A DNA stretch of 13,421 bases from Bacteroidales bacterium UBA3630 (GCA_002373995.1 DFLB01000048.1:89840-103260); one strand, 5' to 3'; counted from the stretch's first letter, positions 6,583-13,398 are shown. Translations and numbers: made by a program. The notes: generated from the letters alone by a model not told the origin.

Positions 6583-7611
6583 ATGATAACCATTGGCATC
6601 ACTGGGACGCTGGGCGCCGGCAAAGGCACCATCGTCGACTATTTGGTCCAAAACCGCGGCTTCGTGCACTACAGCGTCCGCGCCTTCATCACCGAGGAAA
6701 TCAACCGACGGGGTTTGCCGCTCAACCGCGACACCATGACCGCCGTTGGCAACGACCTCCGCGCTCAGCACTCTCCTTCCTGGATCGTCGAACAGCTCTA
6801 CGCTCAGGCCGCCGCCTCTGGCTGCAACTGCATCATCGAGTCCATCCGCACCCCGGGCGAAGTCCAAGCCCTCCGCGGCAAGCCAAACTTCTACCTCTTC
6901 GCCGTCGATGCCGACCCCAAAGTGCGCTACAACCGCGCCGTCCTCCGCGGCTCCGAGACCGACCATGTCTCCTTCGAAACCTTCGTCGCCAACGAGCAGC
7001 GCGAGATGGACAACCCCGACCCCAACAAGCAGAACCTCCGCTATTGCATCGACCAGGCCGACTTCCGCTTCGACAACGGCGGCTCTTTCGATGACCTGCA
7101 CCGCCAGGTCGAAGAGGTCCTGCAGCAAATCACCTATCGTCGCCCCTCGTGGGACGAGTATTTCATGGAACTGGCAAACACGGCCTCCAAGCGCGCCACC
7201 TGCGACCGTGGCCGCTCCGGTTGCGTCATCGTCAAGGACCGTCAGCTCCTGGTCACGGGCTATGTCGGCTCCCCCGCCGGACTACCCCATTGCGACGAGG
7301 TAGGCCATCTCTTCCGACAGACCATCGACGCCGACGGCCACATCTCCACCCATTGCGTACGCACCGTGCATGCCGAGCAGAACGCCATCTGCCAGGCCGC
7401 GCGCCGCGGCATCGCTCTCGACGGCGCCACCCTCTACTGCCGCATGACACCCTGCCGAACCTGCGCCATGCTCATCATCAACTGCGGCATCAAGCGCGTG
7501 GTGTGCGAGCGCAAGTACCATGCCGGCGCCGAGAGCGAGGAACTCTTCCGACAGGCCGGCATCCAGCTCGAGTTCTTCCACGACGAAATCCAGCAGTACG
7601 CCAATCAGTAG
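6583..7611 (+). CDS. P-loop kinase-like domain fused to a zinc dCMP deaminase
   Basis: A 342-residue two-domain cytoplasmic protein. The N-terminal half (about 1-185) has a P-loop GTLGAGKGT (residues 8-16) and resembles nucleotide or dephospho-CoA kinases. The C-terminal half (about 188-340) is a deoxycytidylate deaminase. HAEQNAI (263-269) gives the zinc ligand His263 and the proton-shuttle Glu265, and PCRTC (290-294) gives Cys291 and Cys294. His/Cys pairs at 236-237 and 257-258, with Cys207, could bind a second zinc as in ComEB/T4-type dCMP deaminases. The deaminase part would make dUMP for thymidylate synthesis. The kinase part's substrate is unknown. Its gene overlaps the opposing hydrolase gene by 7 bp at the stop codons. 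A similar domain order occurs in AvcD anti-phage deaminases, but those are longer. Confidence 0.85.
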   Translation: MITIGITGTLGAGKGTIVDYLVQNRGFVHYSVRAFITEEINRRGLPLNRDTMTAVGNDLRAQHSPSWIVEQLYAQAAASGCNCIIESIRTPGEVQALRGKPNFYLFAVDADPKVRYNRAVLRGSETDHVSFETFVANEQREMDNPDPNKQNLRYCIDQADFRFDNGGSFDDLHRQVEEVLQQITYRRPSWDEYFMELANTASKRATCDRGRSGCVIVKDRQLLVTGYVGSPAGLPHCDEVGHLFRQTIDADGHISTHCVRTVHAEQNAICQAARRGIALDGATLYCRMTPCRTCAMLIINCGIKRVVCERKYHAGAESEELFRQAGIQLEFFHDEIQQYANQ

Positions 7612-8177
7612 GATTGTATAAACTTCAGCAGTGCTGAACGGCTCAGGTCGGTGGGGTTGGTTCCCGGAACCCCTTCTGGAATAGGCATCTTCAACTTCTT
7701 GAAGTGCCTTTTCCAGTATTTTGGCATCTTCCCCTCCTTGTTCCGCCAGTTCATGGGCTTGGCCTCGAAGAGGTGGTTGCCAGCGCTGTCTAAATAGCAT
7801 TCGTAGACCAGTTCCGAGCAGTACATCGCCCCGTTGTCGGGCAGGAAGGCGTTGTCGTAGGGCTGGCCGATGAACGACTTGGCTCGGGCCACAACTGCTG
7901 CGGTGTCGAAGGGGATGGTAAGGCGGTAGATATCTGCTTTGACACCTGTGCCTTGATAGCGCAGACCGAGTGCCACACCGTCGACGGGGGTGGCGTCGAT
8001 GGTCCACACGGAGTCTATCGCTATCGCCACGTGGGTGTACTCGCCGGTGCTCTCTTGCACGGCTCCTCCCATGCCCTCGCTGTCGCGGAAAAACAGCAGG
8101 TCGCCCGGCCGCAGTGCCAGTGGCTGGGCGAACACGGTGTTGCCAATCAGCAGTATAATGATTAGAAGGCGTTTCAT
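7605..8177 (-). CDS. Secreted YiiX/NlpC-P60-like (permuted papain-fold) cysteine hydrolase
   Basis: A 190-residue exported protein. The start at 8177 was chosen because it begins a signal peptide (MKRLLIIILLIGNTVFAQ) and lies just downstream of a strong -7 box; the open frame extends further upstream but through that promoter. The body shows LRPGDLLFFRD (22-32), then YTHVAIAID (47-55) with likely catalytic His49. IGQPYDNAF (103-111) and MYCSELVYECY (118-128) follow, with the nucleophile Cys120. The order His before Cys matches the circularly permuted YiiX/YebB (DUF830) branch of NlpC/P60-like enzymes. These may cleave peptide or lipid amide/ester bonds in the cell envelope; the substrate is unknown. 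The leader seems to be only a few bases long. Confidence 0.82.
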   Translation of the reverse strand: MKRLLIIILLIGNTVFAQPLALRPGDLLFFRDSEGMGGAVQESTGEYTHVAIAIDSVWTIDATPVDGVALGLRYQGTGVKADIYRLTIPFDTAAVVARAKSFIGQPYDNAFLPDNGAMYCSELVYECYLDSAGNHLFEAKPMNWRNKEGKMPKYWKRHFKKLKMPIPEGVPGTNPTDLSRSALLKFIQSY

Positions 8178-8186
8178 TTCGGGAGG

Positions 8187-8194
8187 CAAAAGTA
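8187..8194 (-). promoter_or_regulatory. Bacteroidota -7 box for the YiiX-like gene
   Basis: On the minus strand this reads TACTTTTG, a full match to TAnnTTTG. No TTTG -33 box was found at the expected distance. With transcription starting 3-6 bases downstream, the leader to the start codon at 8177 would be only about 4-7 bases. Confidence 0.7.
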
Positions 8195-8226
8195 CGAAAT
8201 AAATCCCACATGTCGCGAAAAAAGTG

Positions 8227-8234
8227 TACTTTTG
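8227..8234 (+). promoter_or_regulatory. Bacteroidota -7 box for the ABC transporter gene
   Basis: TACTTTTG, followed by CAGCC, is a full TAnnTTTG match. It is the mirror image of the opposing box at 8187-8194: CAAAAGTAC at 8187-8195 and GTACTTTTG at 8226-8234 form a perfect 9-bp inverted repeat with 30 bp between. The predicted transcript would start around 8238-8240, very near the ATG at 8245. Confidence 0.75.
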
Positions 8235-8244
8235 CAGCCGCAAT

Positions 8245-10071
8245 ATGGAGAACAACAATACCACCAAGATGGGCATCGGGGGACTGTTGCGGCGGTTGCT
8301 CCCCTTCGTGACGCCCTACCGCTGGCTGCTCGTGGCCACGCTGACACTGACCTTCCTCGGCTCGCTGATGGCGCAGGTGAACGCCGTGGTGCTGGACCGC
8401 GCGGTGGACCGCATCAACGCCCTGCTGCACCTCGACGGGGGCTTCCAGTGGGCCGAGGCGGCACGCATCCTGCTCGTCATCAGCGCTGTGCTGCTGGGCA
8501 AGGAGGTACTGGCGGCGCTGGTCACCTTCGGCCAGCGCATCTTCGGCGAGAAGATTCGCATCAACGTCAGCCGCGACCTCTCGCTCCGTGTGGTGGACCG
8601 CATACTGACCTTCCGCATGGCCTTCTTCAGTCAGGACGGCAACGAGCCCGGCAAGCTGCAGACCCGCATCGACCGCGGCATCATGAGCTTGAGCAACACG
8701 GTGAAGAACTTCTTTATCGACATTCTGCCGCTGTTCACCAGCGCTGTGCTGGCCTTGGTGCTGATGTACGCCGCCAACGTCTATGTGGGCCTGGTGGCTA
8801 CGGCCATCATTCCAGTCTACTTCTGGATCACCGCCGTGCAGGGCCGGAGGATGAAGGGCTGGCGCCACCGCGTGTTCGGCACCCACCAGCAGCTCAGCCA
8901 CGGCATACTGAACATCATCGAGAGTATGGGGGTCATCAAGTCGTTCAACCGCGAGCGCGTCGAGGCCGACAAGCAGGCCGCCCTGCAGGAGCAGAGCACC
9001 GACCAGCAGATGCAGACGCGCCGCATCTCGTTCCTCTACGAGGGGTTGAAGACCTTTGTGGAGCAGATAGGCACTGTGCTCATCATCATCCTGACGGTCT
9101 ACCTGGTGTTCATCGACTACCCCGGCATGTCGATTGGCAAAATCATGTACCATGTGATGCTCTTCGCCAACGTCAGCGCCCCCATCCGCCAGTTGCACCG
9201 CATCTACGACGACCTCAACGACGCGCTGGTCTACGCCGAGGGCTTCTTCGGGCTGCTCGATGCCGACGCCGAGGTGGAGGAGAGTGGAAAGTGGAAAGGT
9301 GAAAGTGGAAAGATGAAAGTGAGCGGCCGCTTCGAACTGCGCAACGTGGAGTTCACCTACCCCAATGGCACCCACGCCCTGCGCGACCTCACGATGACCA
9401 TCGAGCCGGGCCAGACGACAGCCCTGGTGGGACTCAGCGGCGCGGGCAAGAGCACTATTGTCAACCTGCTGGACAAATTCTACGCCCCCGACAGCGGCAG
9501 CATCACGCTCGACGGCGTGCCGCTGGCCGAGTGGGACACCGAGGTGCTGCGCGACAACATAGGCCTGGTGCTGCAGAAGAACCACATCTTCAGCGGCACT
9601 ATCGAGGAGAACATCCGCTACGGCCGCCCCGATGCCACGCAGGAGGAGGTCTATGAGGCTGCCCGCAAGGCCTACATCTACGACCAGGTGATGGCCCTGC
9701 CCGAGGGTTTCCAGGGCAACGCCCTCAACCTCAGCGGTGGCCAGCAGCAGCGCATAGCCATTGCCCGCATGTTCCTCAAGAACCCGCCCATCATTTTCCT
9801 CGATGAGCCGACGGCGAGCCTCGACGCCATTGCCACCGAACAGATTAAGAACTCCATCGATGCCATCAAGCAGGGCCGCACGGTCATCGTCATCAGCCAC
9901 AACATTGGCCAGATTATCGACAGCGACGAGCTCTATGTCCTCGACCACGGGCATGCCGTGCAGCACGGCACGCCGCAGGAGGTCTACCGCCAGGGCGGTC
10001 TGTACAAGGAAATCTTCGACGCCTCGGCCCGCAGTATGAATGTGGACAAGATTGCCGAGACCACGATGTGA
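8245..10071 (+). CDS. ABC exporter, fused membrane and ATPase domains
   Basis: A 608-residue half-transporter of the type IV exporter (MsbA/multidrug) fold that would work as a dimer in the inner membrane. Hydrophobic segments lie at about 25-50, 72-95, 158-195 and 270-310. The coupling-helix region and the motif IKSFNRE (231-237) are typical. The nucleotide-binding domain has Walker A GLSGAGKST (396-404), the Q-loop region LVLQKNHIFSGTI (441-453), signature LSGGQ (496-500), Walker B IIFLDEPTAS with Glu521, and switch His552. The cargo cannot be predicted. The start at 8245 is the first ATG after the promoter box; an upstream ATG at 8224 lies before the promoter. ATG 8269 is a good alternative that would leave a leader of about 30 bases. 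An unusual purine-rich repeat is inserted in the linker (residues about 346-359). Confidence 0.93.
   Translation: MENNNTTKMGIGGLLRRLLPFVTPYRWLLVATLTLTFLGSLMAQVNAVVLDRAVDRINALLHLDGGFQWAEAARILLVISAVLLGKEVLAALVTFGQRIFGEKIRINVSRDLSLRVVDRILTFRMAFFSQDGNEPGKLQTRIDRGIMSLSNTVKNFFIDILPLFTSAVLALVLMYAANVYVGLVATAIIPVYFWITAVQGRRMKGWRHRVFGTHQQLSHGILNIIESMGVIKSFNRERVEADKQAALQEQSTDQQMQTRRISFLYEGLKTFVEQIGTVLIIILTVYLVFIDYPGMSIGKIMYHVMLFANVSAPIRQLHRIYDDLNDALVYAEGFFGLLDADAEVEESGKWKGESGKMKVSGRFELRNVEFTYPNGTHALRDLTMTIEPGQTTALVGLSGAGKSTIVNLLDKFYAPDSGSITLDGVPLAEWDTEVLRDNIGLVLQKNHIFSGTIEENIRYGRPDATQEEVYEAARKAYIYDQVMALPEGFQGNALNLSGGQQQRIAIARMFLKNPPIIFLDEPTASLDAIATEQIKNSIDAIKQGRTVIVISHNIGQIIDSDELYVLDHGHAVQHGTPQEVYRQGGLYKEIFDASARSMNVDKIAETTM
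9282..9322 (+). repeat. Purine-rich GTGGAAAG-type low-complexity repeat inside the ABC gene
   Basis: Imperfect units GTGGAAA, GTGGAAAG, GTGAAA, GTGGAAAG, ATGAAAGTGAG follow each other. They are in frame and encode a Ser/Gly/Lys-rich stretch between the membrane domain and the ATPase domain. Base composition differs sharply from the GC-rich flanks. Confidence 0.8.
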
Positions 10072-10072
10072 T

Positions 10073-10096
10073 CCTCCCGGACTGCGTCGGGGGAGG
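10073..10096 (+). other. Possible small hairpin just after the ABC stop codon
   Basis: CCTCCC (10073-10078) pairs with GGGAGG (10091-10096), with weaker inner pairing. It starts one base after the stop codon and lies directly upstream of the strong terminator. It may help protect or end the transcript, but the inner stem is imperfect. Confidence 0.35.
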
Positions 10097-10104
10097 GATA
10101 TAAA

Positions 10105-10139
10105 AAAAGGGAACCACCTTCAACGGGTGGTTCCCTTTT
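10105..10139. terminator. Bidirectional intrinsic terminator
   Basis: A perfect 14-bp stem: AAAAGGGAACCACC (10105-10118) pairs with GGTGGTTCCCTTTT (10126-10139) around a 7-base loop. The A-run on one side and the T-run on the other make it work in both directions. It lies between the ends of the converging ABC (plus) and ferredoxin (minus) genes, as expected for a shared terminator. Confidence 0.92.
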
Positions 10140-10161
10140 CTCATTTCTGTCTGTGTTGAGC

Positions 10162-10329
10162 TTAGCCTTCCACAATGGCGCCGGTGGGGCAAGCGCCAGC
10201 GCAGGTACCGCAGCTAACGCAAGCGTTCTCGTCGATTTTGTAGATGTCGCCTTCGCTGATAGCTCCGACGGGGCACTCGTCGATGCAGGTGCCGCAGGCA
10301 ACGCAAATGTCAGTGATTCTGTAAGCCAT
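10162..10329 (-). CDS. Small 2[4Fe-4S] ferredoxin
   Basis: A 55-residue bacterial-type ferredoxin, a soluble low-potential electron carrier. Two CxxCxxCxxxCP motifs are complete: Cys9, 12, 15, 19 and Cys37, 40, 43, 47, each set followed by Pro-Xaa-Gly-Ala-Ile. This is the normal clostridial-type arrangement and size. The start MAYRITDICV at 10329 was chosen because it fits the family start, has an A-rich leader typical of Bacteroidota, and lies downstream of a very good promoter. The longer open frame reaching upstream crosses that promoter. The gene is probably monocistronic, ending at the shared terminator. An 18-bp palindrome in its leader hints at control by a DNA- or RNA-binding regulator. 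Confidence 0.96.
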   Translation of the reverse strand: MAYRITDICVACGTCIDECPVGAISEGDIYKIDENACVSCGTCAGACPTGAIVEG

Positions 10330-10351
10330 TTTGTTTTTGTTTTTTTGGATT

Positions 10352-10369
10352 AATAATTGATCAATTATT
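10352..10369. promoter_or_regulatory. 18-bp perfect palindrome in the ferredoxin leader
   Basis: AATAATTGA at 10352-10360 is followed immediately by its reverse complement TCAATTATT. The site lies between the predicted transcription start (about 10381) and the ferredoxin start codon (10329), where a bound dimeric repressor could block elongation or initiation. AT-rich composition makes a chance palindrome possible. Confidence 0.5.
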
Positions 10370-10385
10370 GCTTTGAAAGCGGGTG

Positions 10386-10416
10386 CAAAAATACTAACTT
10401 TTCGCAATATGGCAAA
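10386..10416 (-). promoter_or_regulatory. Complete Bacteroidota promoter for the ferredoxin gene
   Basis: On the minus strand, TTTG (10416-10413) is followed by exactly 19 bases and then TATTTTTG (10393-10386), matching the TTTG / TAnnTTTG consensus at the canonical spacing. The predicted leader is about 50 bases. Confidence 0.88.
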
Positions 10417-10450
10417 ATAAATATCACCATTTCTGGTGATATGTGTTTGC

Positions 10451-10837
10451 TTAGTGTTGATTGTCAGGTGTATACAGGTGGTGCTTTGTTTGCTCCGAAG
10501 TCTCTGTGGAGGTGCTTTTTCCACCCTTGTGGGCACCCGGAGTGGGCTTTTTTGCCTCTTTGTGGCCGGGCCCTGCCGGAAACCAGCCTTTGTTGACCCG
10601 TTGGCGCTGTTTCACCAGTTCGAGGATTGACCACAGGCTGCTGAAGCCCACCACGCCGAGCAGGATGCTCCACACGCCATCCGTAAACAACGAACCGCCG
10701 ATGCACACCAAGCCCAACACCAGAAACATCCACCAGCAACCCACCCCCAGGTGGTACTCCGCCTTGATCACCAGCGGGTGGAACGCCCCGATGGTGAGGA
10801 ACGTCGCCGCCCCTATGACCAATCCCCAATAACTCAC
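10451..10837 (-). CDS. DUF4491 family small membrane protein
   Basis: A 128-residue inner-membrane protein of unknown function. The opening MSYWGLVIGAATFLTIGAFH and then PLVIKAEYHLGVGCWW match my recollection of DUF4491 proteins, which are common in Bacteroidota. Three hydrophobic segments are visible, at about residues 3-20, 33-50 and 54-72. A conserved-looking VNKGWFP (81-87) follows. The last 40 or so residues are hydrophilic, rich in Lys, Ser, Thr and His, and look like an appended tail not typical of the roughly 95-100-residue family. The gene lies between the Gate-domain gene and the ferredoxin gene on the same strand, separated from the former by a repeat region. A TATTTTTA at 10859-10866 (minus strand) could be a weak promoter. 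Confidence 0.8.
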   Translation of the reverse strand: MSYWGLVIGAATFLTIGAFHPLVIKAEYHLGVGCWWMFLVLGLVCIGGSLFTDGVWSILLGVVGFSSLWSILELVKQRQRVNKGWFPAGPGHKEAKKPTPGAHKGGKSTSTETSEQTKHHLYTPDNQH

Positions 10838-10840
10838 AGC

Positions 10841-10920
10841 ACTATCTCCTTATCTCCTAAAAATACTATTGCCTTACCTCCTTATCTCCTGTCTCCTTAT
10901 CTCCTTACCTCCTGTCTCCT
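10841..10920. repeat. Imperfect (T)TATCTCC/TTACCTCC/TGTCTCC repeat block
   Basis: Units of 7-8 bases (TATCTCCT, TTACCTCC, TTATCTCC, TGTCTCC) fill most of the gap between the DUF4491 and Gate-domain genes. They include two near-identical 23-base copies at 10874-10896 and 10897-10919. An AT-rich spacer lies at 10859-10871. The block runs into the stop codon of the upstream gene. Confidence 0.8.
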
Positions 10921-12223
10921 AAAAAATCAGCGCCAGCAGCACCCACAGCCAGTGGGCCGCCACGCCGGCGCAGAGACCGCCGATGGTGTGGGCTCCGATG
11001 GCCTTGCCGATGAGCTTGCGGTAGCCCAGCGAGTCGAGCATGGCCGTGTGGGTACTCAGGTAGCCGCTCCAGCACATGCCCATGGCCGTGAAGACGGCAA
11101 TGGCGTTGTTGGTGATGATGCCGTCGGCGATGAACTTGGGCACCAAGCCGATGGCAGCGCCCACAGCGCCTAAGGCGGTGATCGGGAACGAGACCAGCGC
11201 GCCGCTCTCGAAGCCGAAGAGCCAGTAGAAGATGAAGTTCACCTTGTCGGCAAGCCAGGTGATGACCGGCACGCCCTCGTAGGCCACGCCCTGGTAGGTG
11301 CCGTCGGCTCCCGCGGGGCCAAAGGTGAGCATCATCACTATTGTGCTGATGCAGAGCACGCCGGGAATGATGGCCACGCCGATGCCCACACCGCTCTTGC
11401 CTCCGTCAAGCATGGCGTTCAGGAAGCGCTGGAAGGCGTTGCCCTCGCTCTTGAACGAGATGTTCTGCTCGGTGCCCTCTTCCTCGGTGACGGGGCAGTC
11501 CATCTCGGGGTAGCTCTTCAGCGTGAAGCGCTGCATGAGGCGCGTGCTGACGATGCTGCCGATCACGGCGCCCAGCAACCCCACCAAGGCCCCCTTGCCG
11601 AAGCCTAAGCCCGTCATGAAGGCTATCACCACTAAGCCCATGCCAAAGGCGGTGCCGAAGTTGGTGAGGCTCACCAGCTGGTATTTCTTGAAGTAGCGCG
11701 CGAAGTTGTTATCCTTGGCCAGCGAGATGATGGCAGGGTTGTCGCTCAGGAAGGTCATCACGGCACCCAAGGCCGCCACGCCCGGCAGGTTGTACAGCGG
11801 CTTCATCAGCGGACGCAGGATGTTCTCCATCAGGCGCACCACGCCAAACTCCGTCAGCAACTTCGAAATAGCTCCCATCAACACACAGATGGCCATGATG
11901 TAGAACACCGTCTCCAGCAGCAGGTGGTAGGCCGTCTGCATAAAGGTGTTGAGCATGTTCGGCAAGGTCATCTTGTAGGCCAGGAAGCCAAAGAAGCCAA
12001 AGAAGCATACCAGGAAGATCAACGCCTCAAGGCTGCGGCTCGTCGTGAACTTCAGTCGCCGCGGCTTGCCGTTGCGTTTGTTCGGATCCGTCTCGTGGTG
12101 GCGGAACACCTGAAACGGGTCAATCACCGACAGCATGGTGTTCAGCAGGTGGTGTCGCTGGCCGCCGTCGTGGGGCTTGGACTCTGTTTCGTTGACTGTT
12201 GTGGTTGGTCTCTTCTCTTCCAT
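10919..12223 (-). CDS. Inner-membrane protein with nucleoside-recognition (Gate) domains
   Basis: A 434-residue polytopic membrane protein. After a hydrophilic N-terminus (1-64) there are several hydrophobic segments: about 65-85, 98-120, 145-165, 185-205, 210-226, 278-300, 325-362, 370-392 and 412-433. The repeated Gate-like signature includes RPLMKPLYNLPGVAALGAV and FLSDNPAIISLAKD (158-171). These resemble YjiH and spore-maturation-like nucleoside-recognition proteins, predicted small-molecule transporters; I recall similar proteins as widespread in Bacteroidota with no firm substrate. The start at 12223 is four bases from the stop of the porin gene, so the two genes almost certainly share an mRNA. 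That suggests a joint outer- and inner-membrane transport role. The substrate is unknown. Confidence 0.75.
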   Translation of the reverse strand: MEEKRPTTTVNETESKPHDGGQRHHLLNTMLSVIDPFQVFRHHETDPNKRNGKPRRLKFTTSRSLEALIFLVCFFGFFGFLAYKMTLPNMLNTFMQTAYHLLLETVFYIMAICVLMGAISKLLTEFGVVRLMENILRPLMKPLYNLPGVAALGAVMTFLSDNPAIISLAKDNNFARYFKKYQLVSLTNFGTAFGMGLVVIAFMTGLGFGKGALVGLLGAVIGSIVSTRLMQRFTLKSYPEMDCPVTEEEGTEQNISFKSEGNAFQRFLNAMLDGGKSGVGIGVAIIPGVLCISTIVMMLTFGPAGADGTYQGVAYEGVPVITWLADKVNFIFYWLFGFESGALVSFPITALGAVGAAIGLVPKFIADGIITNNAIAVFTAMGMCWSGYLSTHTAMLDSLGYRKLIGKAIGAHTIGGLCAGVAAHWLWVLLALIF

Positions 12224-12227
12224 GACT

Positions 12228-13301
12228 TTATTTCTTGATTAGCTTCTTGACATCTATCTTCCACGTGGCTCCAATGTTGAAGTTCCAGCTGTCTTCCATC
12301 ACACTCTCCCCGCCTTCCATGTAGGTCTCCGTCATCCGGCACACATAGGTGTGCAACCTCACACTCTTCATCCCTTTCGGAAAATACTCAAACCCCAGCC
12401 CGTAGCGGGCATACGTGTGCCCGGCACGCAACAGGTGGTCCAGAGCCACAGCCGAATTCAGATCCACCTCTGACCGGTTCTGCTCAAACATCCCTTTGAC
12501 AAAAACATTGAACTCCGGCGTAAAGTAATAGTTCGCACAACTCACCACTCCGAAATTCTTCCCCCAATCGTTGGTCGCCAATGCATGGTGCATGAAGTCA
12601 ACATAGATGTCCCACTTGTCAAACACCAACTTGTTACCCATCATCGTGAGGTTCATAAACTTGCCCCACTCGCGCTCTATCATGCTCGTGCTCCAGATTG
12701 TCTGCCAATGACCCACGCTGCCATACCAGCACAGATTGTACGACACCAAACCCGCATCGTAGGCCAACCCCGTCGAATTGATGTAGGGCGAATTTGTCAC
12801 CTGCGCCACCAGCGTGTGGTTCCCGTCGTTGCTCAGGTACGCCCCGCTCACCCCAAGCTGGAAACAATATATATTGTTCCACAGCGTCGTGGGAAAATAA
12901 ACGTCAATCGGCGACGCATCATACTCAAAACCGCCCATCGCCATCGCATCCTTGCCGAAACGCAGTCGCCAGTTCCGCGTAGGCTTATAGTCAAGATACA
13001 GAAAATCCGTGTTGTCAAAAAACATCACAGACCCACCGTTGGCAACAATCCGCTGCTTGAAATAGTAGCTGAATCCCCCGCCAAGTTCCCCGCCAAGCAT
13101 AAAATTGAAATACTTCCCGTGAAAACCAAAACTGGGCGTACTGTCCGTAGTGAACAACTCCCCGTCAGCTCGCGCCTCCAACTTGATGGTGCTGAACGCC
13201 TCATCCCACGTCGTCTGTGCCGTCGCTGAACCCGTACCTATCAACACCGGCAATGCAAATGCAATGCCTAATACCTTTGCTATCAGTTTTTTGTATATCA
13301 T
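12228..13301 (-). CDS. Outer-membrane porin-like beta-barrel protein
   Basis: A 357-residue exported protein. The start at 13301 gives a proper signal peptide (MIYKKLIAKVLGIAFALPVL, then GTGSATAQ). The open frame extends eight codons upstream, but that region overlaps the -7 box. The mature chain has many alternating, aromatic-rich beta-strands and ends in basic residues (WKIDVKKLIKK) after a last strand. Patches such as LRFGKDAMAMGGFEYDASPI and FGKYFNFMLGGE-like strands resemble the OprO/OprP-type porins annotated in Bacteroidota. It would form an outer-membrane channel. It is the first gene of a two-gene unit with the Gate-domain protein. Substrate and oligomeric state cannot be read from sequence. 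Confidence 0.8.
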   Translation of the reverse strand: MIYKKLIAKVLGIAFALPVLIGTGSATAQTTWDEAFSTIKLEARADGELFTTDSTPSFGFHGKYFNFMLGGELGGGFSYYFKQRIVANGGSVMFFDNTDFLYLDYKPTRNWRLRFGKDAMAMGGFEYDASPIDVYFPTTLWNNIYCFQLGVSGAYLSNDGNHTLVAQVTNSPYINSTGLAYDAGLVSYNLCWYGSVGHWQTIWSTSMIEREWGKFMNLTMMGNKLVFDKWDIYVDFMHHALATNDWGKNFGVVSCANYYFTPEFNVFVKGMFEQNRSEVDLNSAVALDHLLRAGHTYARYGLGFEYFPKGMKSVRLHTYVCRMTETYMEGGESVMEDSWNFNIGATWKIDVKKLIKK

Positions 13302-13322
13302 ACAACATCTATTTTCGACTTG

Positions 13323-13330
13323 CAAAGATA
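13323..13330 (-). promoter_or_regulatory. Bacteroidota -7 box for the porin/Gate operon
   Basis: On the minus strand this reads TATCTTTG followed by CA, a full TAnnTTTG match. The predicted transcript starts near 13317, giving a leader of about 15 bases to the ATG at 13301. No TTTG is found 19 bases upstream. Confidence 0.7.
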
Positions 13331-13398
13331 CAAAAATAATTCAACATTGCCGCACCTTCTCTCACTTCACCACCCACCTTGCCGCACACCCGCCCCCT

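Noticed and set aside
8224..8244. ATG at 8224 as the ABC transporter start.
   Set aside because: It precedes the TACTTTTG box at 8227-8234 and so would not be on the predicted transcript.
8178..8276. A longer N-terminus for the YiiX-like protein, starting at 8276.
   Set aside because: It would cross the -7 boxes of both divergent promoters, and the signal peptide begins at 8177.
7282..9966. An 894-residue open frame on the minus strand, antisense to three genes.
   Set aside because: It runs opposite the ABC gene and deaminase gene and through the hydrolase gene in another frame. Its product is low-complexity (His, Asp, Glu, Val, Ala rich) with no domain, as expected from the mirror of GC-rich codons.
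10330..10536. A longer ferredoxin reading frame starting at 10536.
   Set aside because: The added part covers the ferredoxin's own promoter and palindrome and overlaps the DUF4491 gene. Ferredoxins of this type start at the chosen Met.
13302..13325. An eight-residue longer porin N-terminus.
   Set aside because: The upstream ATG overlaps the TATCTTTG box, and the extra residues would spoil the signal peptide.
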